64,000 nucleotides of DNA from Membranipora membranacea (Eukaryota; Bryozoa; Gymnolaemata; Cheilostomatida; Membraniporidae): positions 14,446,001 through 14,510,000 of the forward strand of contig OU612072.1 of assembly GCA_914767715.1 (NCBI GenBank), read 5' to 3'. Positions 51,390 through 63,126 of the stretch are shown here, piece after piece. Position 1 is the stretch's first letter. Every line of letters starts with the position of its first letter. The notes beneath the pieces are model-generated. The model saw nothing but the letters and a program-made list of their open reading frames with translations. It was not told the origin of the DNA and did not search any database. Made by a program: the position numbers and the translations under genes.

Positions 51390-53811
51390 ATAAAGAAATT
51401 TGTGATAATTATACCCTTTACAGGCTAGATCGTGTTAACACTTCTGGTCGAGGAGGAGGAGTATTGATTGGTGTTTGTGAAACATCGAATATACTAGTTA
51501 ATAAGATCACTCCAGAAGAAAGAGGTGAAATCCTGTCATTTGACCTTATTATTGGTGGGTTTTCTTTCTCTTTTACAGTGTGCTATCGGAGACCAGCTAT
51601 CAATTCAATAGATGATTTCCTTACCTGGCATCGTAACCAAACCTCATGTTATCAACTGATTGTAGGTGACTTCAACCTACCAGACATTGATTGGTCAAAG
51701 GTCAACTCAAAAGACGCCTGAACCCAAATATGCATGAATCATTTCTGAATTTTGTAGAAGCCAGTGACCTCGAACAGTTTGTTGATTTTCGGACACACAC
51801 ACACGGAACACCCTCGACCTTGTACTCTCTAACTTGGACCTCTCCATCCCTATAAGTGAGCCAAGTTGTTCTGATCACCATGTGCTCTTGTTTGACCTAT
51901 TCTCTGAGCATCCCATATCCCACTCTATCAATAACAACAATACTACACCATTTTGGAATTCCAAAAAGGGCCAAAATCCCTGAGATAATGATTGACTGCT
52001 ATGACATCGAAACTGAAATTAGCCAACAAGTGAAAGTTGGGGCCCCTGTAAACACAGTTTGGGAAACCTTCAAATCCAGTATTCTCATATCCGCTTTTAA
52101 AAACATTCCAAGCAAAAGGAGAAAGCCCACCCCGAGCCCTTGGATGTCCAAGTCAACAGAGAGGGAACTAAATCGGAGGAAGCGATGGCATAAAACAAGT
52201 AAGCTACACAATACTGCCGAGAACAGAGAAAAAGCGTCTAAACAATCTAAACTCTGTGATAAACTCATAAACCATGATTACAATGCATTTATAAACAACC
52301 ATATTTATAGCAAGCTCGAGAATGGAGACAGTAAATCCCTGTGTAAGTTCATTTCTAACAGGCGTGGAAACAGCAATACAATCAAGAAGATAGATGGTTG
52401 CCTGTCCGACTCAGCTGCTGATATCGCTGATTGCTTTGCATCTGCTTTCAGCTCTGTCTTTACTGACGGTGATGGTAGACAGCCCCCCACAAACCCATGT
52501 ACTGCTCAACAGTCTTCATGAATTAAGATTGAGCCAATTGGAGTGCTGAAGCAACTCCAATCACTTGATCGCACTAAAGGTGCGGGACCTGACGGACTCT
52601 CCTCTGCCTTGCTGAAGTTTCTGGCGAATTTTATCTACAAACCATTGTCATTAATCTACCAATATTCTCTTGATACAGGCTCTGTTCCTGACGACTGGAA
52701 GCTTGCAAATGTCATTCCAACCCACAAGAAAGGCTCCCGCAGTAATCCGCTGAATTACCGACCAATCTCTATGACCTGCATTACATCTAAAATACTAGAA
52801 CATATTCTATGTCATGACATAAACAATTTCCTAGATAATAACAATCTGCTTGTAGAATGCCAGCATGGATTTAGAAAGCAACATGGCTGCGACACCCAGC
52901 TTCTTACAACCATAACAGACCTAGTGGAAGCCTATGATCAGAACATCCCGGTTGATCTAGCAGTCCTTGACTTCTCAAAGGCTTTTGATGTCGTCTCGCA
53001 TCCAAAACTTCTCCTCAAGATGAAAGCCATAGGAATCCATAGATCTACCTGCAACTGGACATCTGAATGGTTATCCAACCGACTACTCACAGTGACAGTT
53101 AATGGTGTCGAATCTTCATATTACCTCTGGTGTGCCCCAGGGCAGTGTTCTGGGGCCCCTCCTGTTTTTATTATATATCAATGACAGGCCATCTTGTGTC
53201 CATTTTTGTAACCTTAGACTATTTGCAGATGACTCTTTAGCTTTTCACCGAATACAATCACGGGTGGATGTGGATCATATGCAGAGCGTGTACATATAGA
53301 TGACCAATTATCCTTCGACAAACACATCAGGGAGATATGTAAAAAAGCCACTCAAACACTTCATATGTTGATGAGAAATTTGAAAAAAGCTCGTACAAAA
53401 TCCAGATCTATTTGCTATAACTGTATTTGTAGGCCTATACTGGAATACGCTTCTCAAAGCTGGTCGCCTCATTTGGTGAAACACATCGACACTATGGAAG
53501 CGATTAATCGGAAGGCTTTCAGATGGGCTTATCACAAAAAGAAGTCGGATCATATCAGTGACCTCATATCTCAGTTCGATTGGCAGACTCTAGCTGAAAG
53601 ACGACAAAATTCCGATCTAAAATTGTTTTTCAAAATCATTGCAGGTTCAGCAGCTGTTGATGAAAGCAAAGTCTCCACAAGCCATATGCACGATCACAAC
53701 ACCCGGACAGGTTCTGTTGTTGGTACAATCAACACCAATGTGAAGAAATATGCTTTCAAACAGCGAGTCTACCGATATCTCAACCCAGCTATCCATCGAA
53801 CTGATTTATGA
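51390..53811 (+). pseudogene. Degenerate LINE (jockey/CR1 group) with endonuclease and reverse transcriptase
   Basis: Domains in order are the end of an APE-type endonuclease (GRGGGVLIG near 51450, VGDFNLPDIDWS near 51665-51700), a linker (51856-52521) and the RT. The RT shows GAGPDGLSSALLK, NYRPISMTCITSKILEHIL, QHGFRKQHGC, VLDFSKAFDVVSH, SGVPQGSVLGPLLF and the catalytic LFADDS at about 53219-53236. It ends with the thumb/tail region YASQSWSPHLV and FRWAYHKK to a stop at 53811. Frame breaks or stops occur near 51719, 51850, 52519, 53100-53130 and 53297, so it cannot make a full polyprotein. The N-terminus (ORF1 and the start of the endonuclease) is missing, as in 5'-truncated LINEs. It lies antisense to and just upstream of the SPRK-rich gene. 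Confidence 0.92.
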
Positions 53812-56257
53812 TAACTGTATATGTTGTTCGTTGTTCGCATTACTATATCCCTTGTTGCTCATTTATTTATTGATCGTTATTGTACTACTGATGACTCATG
53901 ATATTGTTTACTGACTTATGACTCACACCACTGACTACTCTCATCAACATACTGGACTGTCCTATTTCATTGTATATTAGCCATCCTACTCCGTTTGTAT
54001 TTTGTTGCTCTCGTCTTACTCAACTCCAACAATATTTACCAACTCATGAAACAAGTACTCAGTGCTGTTTTGATTGTGCATTTGTTGCCGTTTTCTCGAG
54101 GGTACACAGCCCCCTTCCCCGTGCTCGGCTCCCGGTGCCCTGTTGTGGTTGATTTTAGTGTATGGGCAAGGACTTGTTACCCTGATCTGGTCTCGAGTGT
54201 GGTGTGGCCTGGTGTCTGATAATCCACTGGAAACCCCTACAGTGTTGTCCCAGATTACTAACAAAAGTTGTCTGTCAATTTCTCCTTATCCTCCCCCTTA
54301 TATGTCAACAACCCACTGCTAAAAACCCTGCGATTGTGAATGTGACGCCAAAACCCTCCTTGAATTGATCCCTTGCGAGTCGTGGCTGTGAAGCTATACA
54401 AAATACCTAACTGTTACATCTCCGATGACTGATATACTGTTATTTACATCCAGATAATCAAGTCTCACTCTGTTATCGCTACACAGCATATCGCCCTTGA
54501 AAGGAGACAACTACGCCGACGGCGATCAACCTATCGGAGGAATCGGAAGAGTGCATTTCCCGCATAATTTCCAATTAGTCTGACTTTCCAAAGTTCACAT
54601 TGGGGAGTACAGTAGAAATTTAGTATTATTTGAGGAAGTTGAAGCTATTACTAGCAGTTGAAGCAATGTCATTTTCAATCTAAGAGAAGACAACTCTTTG
54701 GTACAATACCTTTATTTATTTCCCCATTGTTTTATATATGGATCATGCTGTCTTGCTAGCTCCAAAAACATGCTTCAAAACGTGATAATCACCATGAATA
54801 ACCACTCAAAGTGTAGCTCAAAACCTGTATTTTAATATTTATCATTTCTGTCAAATCCTAGGCATTGCAAACTTTTTTACAGGCCTGGAAAGAGCACCGA
54901 TCGAAATTTCCTCCATTTTTACTGCACATTTCCATTGCCAAGAATGGACACCAGCGAAGGCTATAAATGCATTATGCTTTAGATTTGTTATCATTTTATT
55001 TTTCAAATTTCAAATCTTTACACATTTGAGTATGTTTCCATTGTATTCTACAACTCACCAATGCAATAGCTCGCCTTTTAAAGCTTGTTTTTGATCAAAT
55101 TTGTAATTCGTTTTTCTTCGAGCAGTTCAACAGGCCCATCATTGGTCAAATAGGGGTGTTGTACCTTCGCTTTTTACATATAATTGTTCAAGAAATGTTT
55201 GGGGACATAACTCTATAGATAGTTATGAAACAATAATCTGTGTGTAGAAAACTTCCCAACTACAAAATATTTATCCTCAAACCAGGGTATATCCATCCCA
55301 CCCTCCCTGCTCAAACCAGAGAGAGTCCTAGTCTTAACAAGCTTTGTTCGATGGGGGGGGGGGGTTGTTCGGGTATCGATGCTAACGCATACGATAATAT
55401 CTTTGCAAAACGATGTGTCAATCAAGTGATTGTTCAGTTCATTACTTTGGCCAGAATTTACTGCCCTGGAAAACACCTGAGCTGACATATCTCGCTATTC
55501 TCGCATGATCAGTAATATATCAGGAACAGGAATGTATAACAGGATACATGAAACAAATATCTACCTTTAATAGAATTTACACACTGATATAAAGAATGTG
55601 ATGGTATTACTGAACTTTCAACGCTGATTACACTGCAATTTGGAAGCGCAAAGATTTTGTATGCATTCAGCGTCAAAAGATCAGTAGTACCATCACATTC
55701 TTTATAATACAAGCATCCTATTAAAGATATGTATCCTGTTATGTTTCATGTTCTTCTGTTGTAAGGTAAGCATACCTGTCAACCTTCTGAGATTGTTCAC
55801 AGGGAGGTAGGAAGGGTTTGGGCACCCACACCATGTTCCGAATTTGCAAACATTTTTACAAAACAATGTGTCAGATGATCTGAGAACGCATTTCAAGAGT
55901 TGGTTTTTGAGTCAGTTAGTTTTGCTAACTTTCTCAGTCCCCACCCAAAAACAGCCCATTGACATTTTACAATATTGTATATATATTATCTATGTTTCCA
56001 TAACACATTTGACATAATTTGCCATAATTACTACACGCAAAGCTACTGTAAAACAGTGATCACCTGTCATGCGTTACTATTTGGAATATATAGTTTTATC
56101 ATCACGCTCTCAAATATGGCTAAAAAATGACAACAGACAATTCTTATTTGTGACCTTGGGTGATCGTGGTGTTTGGGTGGCTGCAGCCATTGTCATGCAC
56201 AGTTCCCAACTCATCACAAAATCAGCAATATCGCATATTGCCACTATTTGGTTGAGG
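53812..56257. other. No recognised gene
   Basis: Contains the LINE 3' flank, a G-run near 55352-55362, and a short string near 55270-55320 similar to the MITE-like hairpin at 37265. No coding exon could be tied to neighbouring genes. Confidence 0.4.
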
Positions 56258-56262
56258 CATCC

Positions 56263-56500
56263 CAGGCCCGTAGATCTAGGGGAGGTATGGAGGCAGTGCC
56301 TCCCAGAGAAAGCTAAATACAGTGACCTAAAACACTATTATTGAATAATCCATGACAGAATCAGCTCCTTTGGAATTTCCATTTGCTAATTATATGCCTT
56401 AAATTGCTTAGAGGGGAGCTTACAGCACCTCTCGTGGTGATGCTTGGGACTCACCTCGGACTTTTGCCTCCCCTATCATTTGTTCTAAACTACGGCCCTG
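56263..56500. mobile_element. MITE of the CAGGCCCGTAG family, upstream of gene B
   Basis: Ends CAGGCCCGTAG and CTACGGCCCTG; flanks CATCC and CACCC (4 of 5 match). It lies about 85 bases before the TATA box of peptide gene B. Confidence 0.75.
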
Positions 56501-56584
56501 CACCCACCTGAGAGTGTACAACCCTGGAAGAATAGCACACACTCACCACAAGTTGGTACCCTGGACAATTGTTGGACATTGTGG

Positions 56585-56591
56585 TATAAAA
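56585..56591 (+). promoter_or_regulatory. TATA box of cysteine-rich peptide gene B
   Basis: TATAAAA in GTGGTATAAAACA, aligned without gaps to the promoter of gene A for 39 further bases. Confidence 0.75.
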
Positions 56592-56612
56592 CAGGTTGCT
56601 GTGGATTGTATC

Positions 56613-57965
56613 TTCACGAATCATCAGTAATCGATATCTTCTGTACAGATCAAGTTTAGTTGTAAAGATCAGGTTAGTAATATCCGTTGCTCTAGCCTAA
56701 ATGTTTTCATTGGATATAGGATCATATTTATCTTATTTGGTTTTCAGGATGATAGCCAAATTTACAAACAAAGGAAATCAAAAATAGCTTTGTTTTTTTG
56801 CAGATTCATCATTTAAACATGAGAGGATTTTCTGTTGCTTTCCTTGTGGCCATTCTTATAGCTGCTGCTGCCAATATCAAGTCTGGTGAGTAATTTACCA
56901 GGGCCGTAGTTTTGAAAAAATGGAAGGGGAGGCAAAAGTTTGAGGCGGGTCCGAGGCCTCAACAGTAAGTTCTTCCTTGAGCAATTTAAGGCATATAAAA
57001 AGTTAATGGTAGTCCCAAATGAGCTGATTCTGACATTGAATATTCAATTATAGTATTTTTAGGTCACTATATTTAGCAATCTAGGGGAGGCAGAGAGTTC
57101 CTGCCTCCCCTAGAACTACGGGCCTGTTTACTGTAATATGCAATATGGGTTGAACTCAGGGTGATCACAGTATAATATCTATTCTGATGTATTGTTGCTT
57201 ATCTATGAAAAAAATTGTAATGCAGAATTTTTAATTTTGTCTCTGTATAACTCACATATTTTTTCAAGCACCATGGTGTAAGACCTGAATGCGAGTGAAC
57301 CTATCATGATATCTCCCCATGCCCAAGCAAATAAAACTAAAGTTTCATTATAACCACTTGTTACGATCAGCTGTCCAAATACGTATAACATTGCCGGCCC
57401 ATAGTTCTAGGGGAGGCAGGGACGCTCTGCCTCCCCTAGAATGCTCAATAGAGTGGCCTAAGAACACTGTAATTGAATATTCCATGTGGGACTCGCTCAT
57501 TTGGGACTTCCATTTGCTATTTACAACATATTAAAAGGCTGGGGATTGACCCAAGACTCCACAGGGGGATTACAATATCCAACCTGGGGTCATTTTCACC
57601 CTCAAAGTTTTTGCGCCTCCCCGATGATTTTTCCTATATTATGGTCCTGCATTGTAGATAGTTTCTCTCTGAATAATAGCAAGGACATCCCTCTTCTTTA
57701 CCTGATGCCAAGCTTATCTAATATGTTTTGCTCTGTAATTATGTCTAATATATTCATATCATTACAGTCACAGCAGGATGTCATGAGCATTACTGCGCTG
57801 AAGACTGCTGGTGGACTGGGAAATATGATGGCGGAGACTGCATTGATGGCAAATGTGTTTGCAGCTAGATGGCAGGATTAACTTCAACTTGTCTTGAAAG
57901 GATATGCATATTCTGTATTTAAAATTTCAAGAGTTGAATGACCAATAAAAAGATTTACGATCTGA
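56613..57965 (+). CDS. Small secreted six-cysteine CSalpha-beta-type peptide B (defensin/toxin-like), 55 aa
   Basis: Same structure as gene A. The non-coding first exon ends at 56672 (AAGATCAG|GTTAGT). Exon 2 (56804-56885) has 15 leader bases, the ATG at 56819 and the signal segment, with a phase-1 donor. Exon 3 (57768-57868) encodes the mature part and the stop, and AATAAA lies at 57944. The cysteine pattern is C-x4-C-x3-C-x10-C-x4-C-x1-C. The signal segments of A and B agree at about 14 of 22 residues, whereas the mature parts share few residues besides the cysteines and a GG near cysteine 4. Peptide B is acidic, unlike A. Fast-changing mature part with conserved leader is typical of defensin and venom-type families; which of these applies cannot be told here. 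Two MITEs sit in its second intron. Confidence 0.85.
56899..57126. mobile_element. MITE of the CAGGCCCGTAG family in intron 2 of gene B
   Basis: Ends CAGGGCCGTAGTT and AACTACGGGCCTG, flanked by a perfect 5-bp duplication TTTAC (56894-56898 and 57127-57131). It begins 14 bases past the splice donor. Confidence 0.8.
57394..57649. mobile_element. Second MITE of the CAGGCCCGTAG family in intron 2 of gene B
   Basis: Starts CCGGCCCATAGTTCTAGGGG and ends TATTATGGTCCTG; flanked by a perfect 5-bp duplication CATTG (57389-57393 and 57650-57654). Confidence 0.8.
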
Positions 57966-58415
57966 TCAGATATGTTTTTGATAGATATTGATCATGAAAT
58001 ATTACCAATGGTACCGTCTAACACACTACTAAGGTAATATCCGCCTACAGTGATCAGTTTTGAGAAAGACGTCATGTTGAGTAGTCTGTGCCACCATTTG
58101 CCAAGTTGATAGGTTTTTACATAGTGATCAATTGAATTCTTTTTACCAACCTTTTGCCGTGACAGCAAGACCAAATAGGCTGTCCCCAGCTGTTTCTACC
58201 CATATACATAGAATGATAATGTATGTATATCTTAGCTTGGTACCTTTTATAAAGATAATGTATTTCTGCCTCCTGGAAAACTTCGAAAAACCTAAAGAGT
58301 ACTCAACTACAGGCCTCCTCACCATTTTAATATTTGCTGTCTGACAGAGTTGACAATGACTTCCACTCAGGTGAACACATAGGAAGTTTATTTTATAATT
58401 GTGGATTTGTTTCCA

Positions 58416-61400
58416 AGTCGTTATTGCCACTCTTCAACCACTGAAAGCCGTAACCCAGCCTAAAATATATCGCTAGAAGACTGGGGCTGCAGTTGCTGAT
58501 AGCTCCACATGTGTAGAGTGTTATTTTACTTGTATACACAGTGATGATGTACATACAGGGCCATAGTTAAGATAAAATGGTAGGACCGTAGGAGAGGCAA
58601 AAATCTGAAGAATGTTTTGCTTTCAAGGGGAAGCAGTGCCTCCCTGCCTCCCCTAAAACTACGGGCTTAGCTCTAAATACACTAGACTGGCATTATTTAG
58701 AGTCCCGAGCTGAAATGAGTCCGCAGACATCTTAAAATACGAACATCTAGATAGCTGAGAATGTGATATTCATGATTTTGTATATGAGGCAAGCGCGAAT
58801 AGAACACATCAATATTTATTCGGAAAGTCTTGGGGCTGCTTTCCACATCCATAATCACTCTTGACTATCTACTCAATCAAAATGGTATCGATAACTGAAT
58901 CAGAATGGTGCTACTTGGTGCTAGTAGGTCTCCTCCATAGACTTAATATACTACCTAGACAGGACAATGCTTATGCTTCACTGATCATAATATGTCCCAC
59001 TTAAATAGCACGACATGACGTAATTAGTTTGTGCTGTGAGCCATAGTTTACTATATACAATTCAATGAAATAATGTGAATAATCAAGGGACGCTGGGAAT
59101 GATATCGGCCCCTGTCCAGCCCCTTATTATTCAAACACAAAGAAAATTGGTGAGTGTATGTAAAAGACCTTTCCGCACGAGATGGTATTAATAATTTGTC
59201 CCCAGAACCAGAACTTTTTATGATAAGATACAATCATTGGCCAATAAACACTGAAATAAACACGGCCATTTACCCTCAGCACTTCCATCAGTCCATCACT
59301 ACTATAAAAATGTAAAGAATACATATAACACATTATCAAAGATATTTTGTTGGATGAGCCAGATTTTATCACCACCATCATCGTTTTTTTCTTCAAAATT
59401 ATTTAGTACTGCAGTTAAAATCTAATGGCCTTTACTGTGACCAAACTTAATTTTGCCGATGCCGGTGAGGTTGTTTGAGTTTATCAATAAGATATCGGCA
59501 TCAACAGTGAATGTCAATTGCTTCCTTGACCTATTCACAAACACAGCAGTGTGGAAAAGTAGTTATTACAACAGGACACGTCATCATCTGAGAAAATGGA
59601 ACTATATGTAATGATGAAACTACAGAAAAAGGATGGAAGCAGTGATTCTAATCATTTCCAAGACTGAAAAATAAATGCCGGCCAAACGATCACCAGCATT
59701 ATTGCTTGACTCAGCCGAGAATTGCGTGCTCATATGCATCATGGCTGCTCACAAGCCCAATCTCCGCAGCCTGCAATAATTTTTTGTTGGTATGAGCTAT
59801 GGTTTAGTATGAATAATGGCTATTAATATAGAAACCAGTCTGAGCCATAAAAAAAGCTTCTGAACCCTTTATTTAGACAGCCAGAGAAGTTTTTTGAATT
59901 AATGAGCAGCAACAATCCCTTCTGCAATGACTAAAGAATCCCTATGTAAGGAGACATTGTCAATTATACAGTAATCACTGTTGAGTGTGCTGCACTATCT
60001 TGAGAAGTGTAGAGATGTCTGCAGGGCTCCACCTAGATCGAAGCTGAAATAGTTTTTATGGGAATTATCAACTATTGAATAAGAATAATGTGAATGTAAC
60101 GATAAGAAAAATAATAATGATCATTACAGGAATTTTACTTTTCAAATATCACTCTAATTGACATTCACTGTTGACGCCGATATCACATTGATAAACTCAA
60201 AAACTCCAAGAACCTTACCGGCATCGGCAAAAATAAGTTTGGCCACGGTATTTCATTTTCCAGTTTTGGAAATTATTACAGTCACATGGTTCCATCCTTT
60301 TTCCTCTGTAGTTTCACAGTACCATTTGCTCAGATGATGACGTGTTCTGGTTTGGTTTGGCTTATTATAACAATCATTGTATTAACAGGCGATAGGATTG
60401 GATTTTAAATTCTGTTGTAAGCTGACATGTAGTATGGAAAAAAGCTCTTTAAATGCTTTCCTGTCCTGCACTTTGGTGGGCAATAGATGGTATGTAGGCG
60501 AGAGGATACCTTTGCACAGTTGAAAACAACACGACTAAAAAGAGGATGGTCTTCATCGGACGCAATTATGTTTAAAAAGTTTTATACATCTCAGTAATAA
60601 CTTTTTTTTCACGCTGCTGTTTCTGTGTATAGGTCGGGGAAGCAATAGACATTCACTGTTGACGCCGATATCACATTTATAAACTCAAAGAACCTTACCG
60701 GCATCGGCAAAATTAAGTTTGGCCAGGGTAAAGGCCATTAGATTTTGACTACAGTACTGAAGTATAATAATTTTAATTTATTGTCACATACTCTAGATTC
60801 ATCATACATACTCAGGAACAACAGCTATCTGTAGTTTGCATACTCATTTAACAGCACAGATCTATTCTTCCTTGTGAAGCGACAATAAAATTAGCAATCC
60901 AATTTGAGCAAACTGGATGTGTTCAGTCACGACTACGAATAATTTTAAGGAAAAAAAATTATGATGGTGGTGTTGCTGGTGCTTAGATCTGGCTCATCCA
61001 ACAAAATATTTGTGATCTTGTGTTATAGGTGTTCTTTACATTTTTATAGTAGTGAAGGAAGTGCTGAGGGTAAATGGCTGTGTTTATTGGCTAATGATTG
61101 TCTCTTATCATAAAAAGTTCCGGCTCTGGAGACAAATTATGAATATCATCTCATGCGGAAAGGTCTTTTGCATACACTCACCAATTATCTTTGTGTTTGA
61201 ATAATAAGGGGCTGGACAGCGGCTGATATCATGCCCAGCGTCCCTTGATTTTACACATTATTACATTGATGGATATATAGTAAACTGTGGCTCACAGCAC
61301 AAACTAATTACGTCATGTCGTGCTATTTAAGTGGGACAGTATTGAATGCTATTGGCCTGTCTAGGTAGTATATTAAGTCTATGGTCTCCTCTATCGCCCG

Positions 61401-61758
61401 TTTGCATTTTATAAATTTTATGTATGCAGGTCCCAGTGAAAAGTCTGACTTAATACTTCAACACTCAATAGAGCTAGAATTTCAGCGGTAATAACAAACA
61501 AGTGAAACTGAAAAACAACTTGTTTTTTGTGGCTACGTTAAAAAATGTCATGGTAGTGCTGATCTTCCAGGTTGAGAGGTAAACATGGAGCTTATGCGTG
61601 ACCTGTTGCTGTATACTAATGTAGGTTACTCCCTAGTGGTTTGATAAGGTATTTTTCGAAGCGTTAATATGTTTGCCTGTCATTCACAACATTGTCAACG
61701 AAATGCTGGTATTAGTTAGAGAAACCACACAAGCCCAACATTATCAAACAGTATGCTT
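58416..61758. repeat. Segmental duplication, left copy (interrupted)
   Basis: 58416-58935 plus 61384 to at least 61744 together match 63127-64000 in direct orientation, with scattered substitutions and small indels. It includes a partial MITE of the CAGGCCCGTAG family at 58556-58667. The copy is split by the 2448-bp foldback element. Confidence 0.9.
58936..61383. mobile_element. 2448-bp nested foldback element
   Basis: Ends are CATAGACTTAATATACTACC and its complement; flanks are the perfect 8-bp duplication GTCTCCTC (58928-58935 and 61384-61391). The sister segment at 63632-63639 has a single GTCTCCTC and no element, so it is an intact empty site. Outer arms are about 58936-59395 and 60935-61383. 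A middle module (CACTGTTGACGCCGATATCA...CTTACCGGCATCGGC) occurs inverted at about 59405-59520 and forward at 60155-60255 and 60650-60735. An inner inverted pair is at about 59575-59695 and 60240-60350. There is no long ORF, so the element is non-autonomous. Confidence 0.92.
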
Positions 61759-61974
61759 GTGATTGACCTGTTGTACGGAATGGTCTCGTTGAAATATCTA
61801 GCTATCTAGAATTTGCTGGTATTGCCAACAGGATAATGCTACAACACGTCGCTTATTTACTATACTCATTGTGACCAATATACCTTCTTGGACAGCAGAT
61901 TAATCAACTCTCATGATACTTTCATTTAAAGTGTCAACAATGAACATAAGTAAACAGTGGTTGAAATTGAAATA

Positions 61975-62405
61975 AATAAGTGCCTATACACCACACATTG
62001 AGATCAATCCAATGCGTAGCGGTGGCCAAGCAGCGGGCGCAGCCCCCTGCGGTTTGGGTCCGAGAGGGGCGCAGCGCCCTCCCTGTGACAGGGGTTGCGG
62101 GGGTCCTCCCCCGTGAATTTTTTTGATATTTGTGCCCTAATTACAGTGTTTCTGGTGTATCTTTTTAACTTTTTGAGCCTAAATCTAGAGCATGTTTTGA
62201 ATGAAGCAAACAGTAAAGTAAAAGTAAACAAACCCTACAATACAACATAATCAAACTTATCCATGCATACAAAGGGCACAGCAGTGATAGCAATACACTG
62301 TGGTAATAGGTCAAAAGTGCCTATACACTTATTGAAGGTGTATAGGCATTGATGTGAACTTCCTATACGCAGTATAGGCTCATTTCCACCACTGTAAGTA
62401 AAGAA
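61975..62405. repeat. GC-rich hairpin repeat with GTGCCTATACACC inverted strings
   Basis: AGTGCCTATACACC (61979) and GGTGTATAGGCATT (about 62338) are near-complementary. Between them, 62030-62120 is GC-rich with short palindromes (GGGCGCAGCCCCC, GGGGCGCAGCGCCC) reminiscent of the GC-rich part of the tRNA-bearing MITE. Ends are not certain. Confidence 0.45.
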
Positions 62406-62649
62406 GGACTGTATTTCACAGTGATATTGGTGGTAACTGCTAATACAAAAAAAAGAAAAATTACTGTTTGAATATCACAACGATGACATTGTGACTATAA
62501 CTTACTAACTGACAGTACTGACCATTACACTGAAAGAAAAGGCTACGGTCCAGCCAGCTGTGCTGAAGCATCTAGTTGAAACTGAACTTCATGCACTCAC
62601 AAAGAACAGGATACAAAGATAAACGGAATTTGTTTTGGTAACTTACATT

Positions 62650-62745
62650 GATGAATGTGCTGGTCCTGGGTCGAAAGGTTAACATGGTGCTTGTGCGTGA
62701 TCTGTTGCTTTATACTAATGTAGATCACATTCTAGCATTTTCGTA
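62650..62745. repeat. Third, diverged partial copy of the segmental duplication
   Basis: The string around AACATGGTGCTTGTGCGTGA to TATACTAATGTAGATCAC aligns with 61582-61632 and 63836-63886. Confidence 0.7.
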
Positions 62746-63008
62746 AACACCAAATATTTTGGCGTAGCGTAGCTGTGAGAAACGGATTGGGCCATGTACA
62801 CAACAAGGTGTAGTTTGATTGCTCCGAGTCTACTCTGTCTTGAGCAAGCAGAATATTATTTTATCTAAGGGTTGATTTGTATTGATTTGTATTTTTTTTT
62901 TTTTTACATACGATATCATGGCGATGAAGAAATGTATGTAGTGGTACGGCTGTTTCTGGGTCTGAATTTATAGGCATTACTATGGGAATTGTGTAGGGGC
63001 ACCTTTTC

Positions 63009-63036
63009 CCGGGGGGGGGGGGGGGGGAGGGGGGGT
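63009..63036. repeat. G homopolymer run
   Basis: About 25 Gs with one A interruption, just before the right duplication copy. Confidence 0.95.
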
Positions 63037-63126
63037 CTCATGATTCTGAATTATATATTAAAAATTTAGGATTAAAAATTATAGTTCTTAGCATGCAGTG
63101 TCTACTATAATTATTCTAGCCACAAA

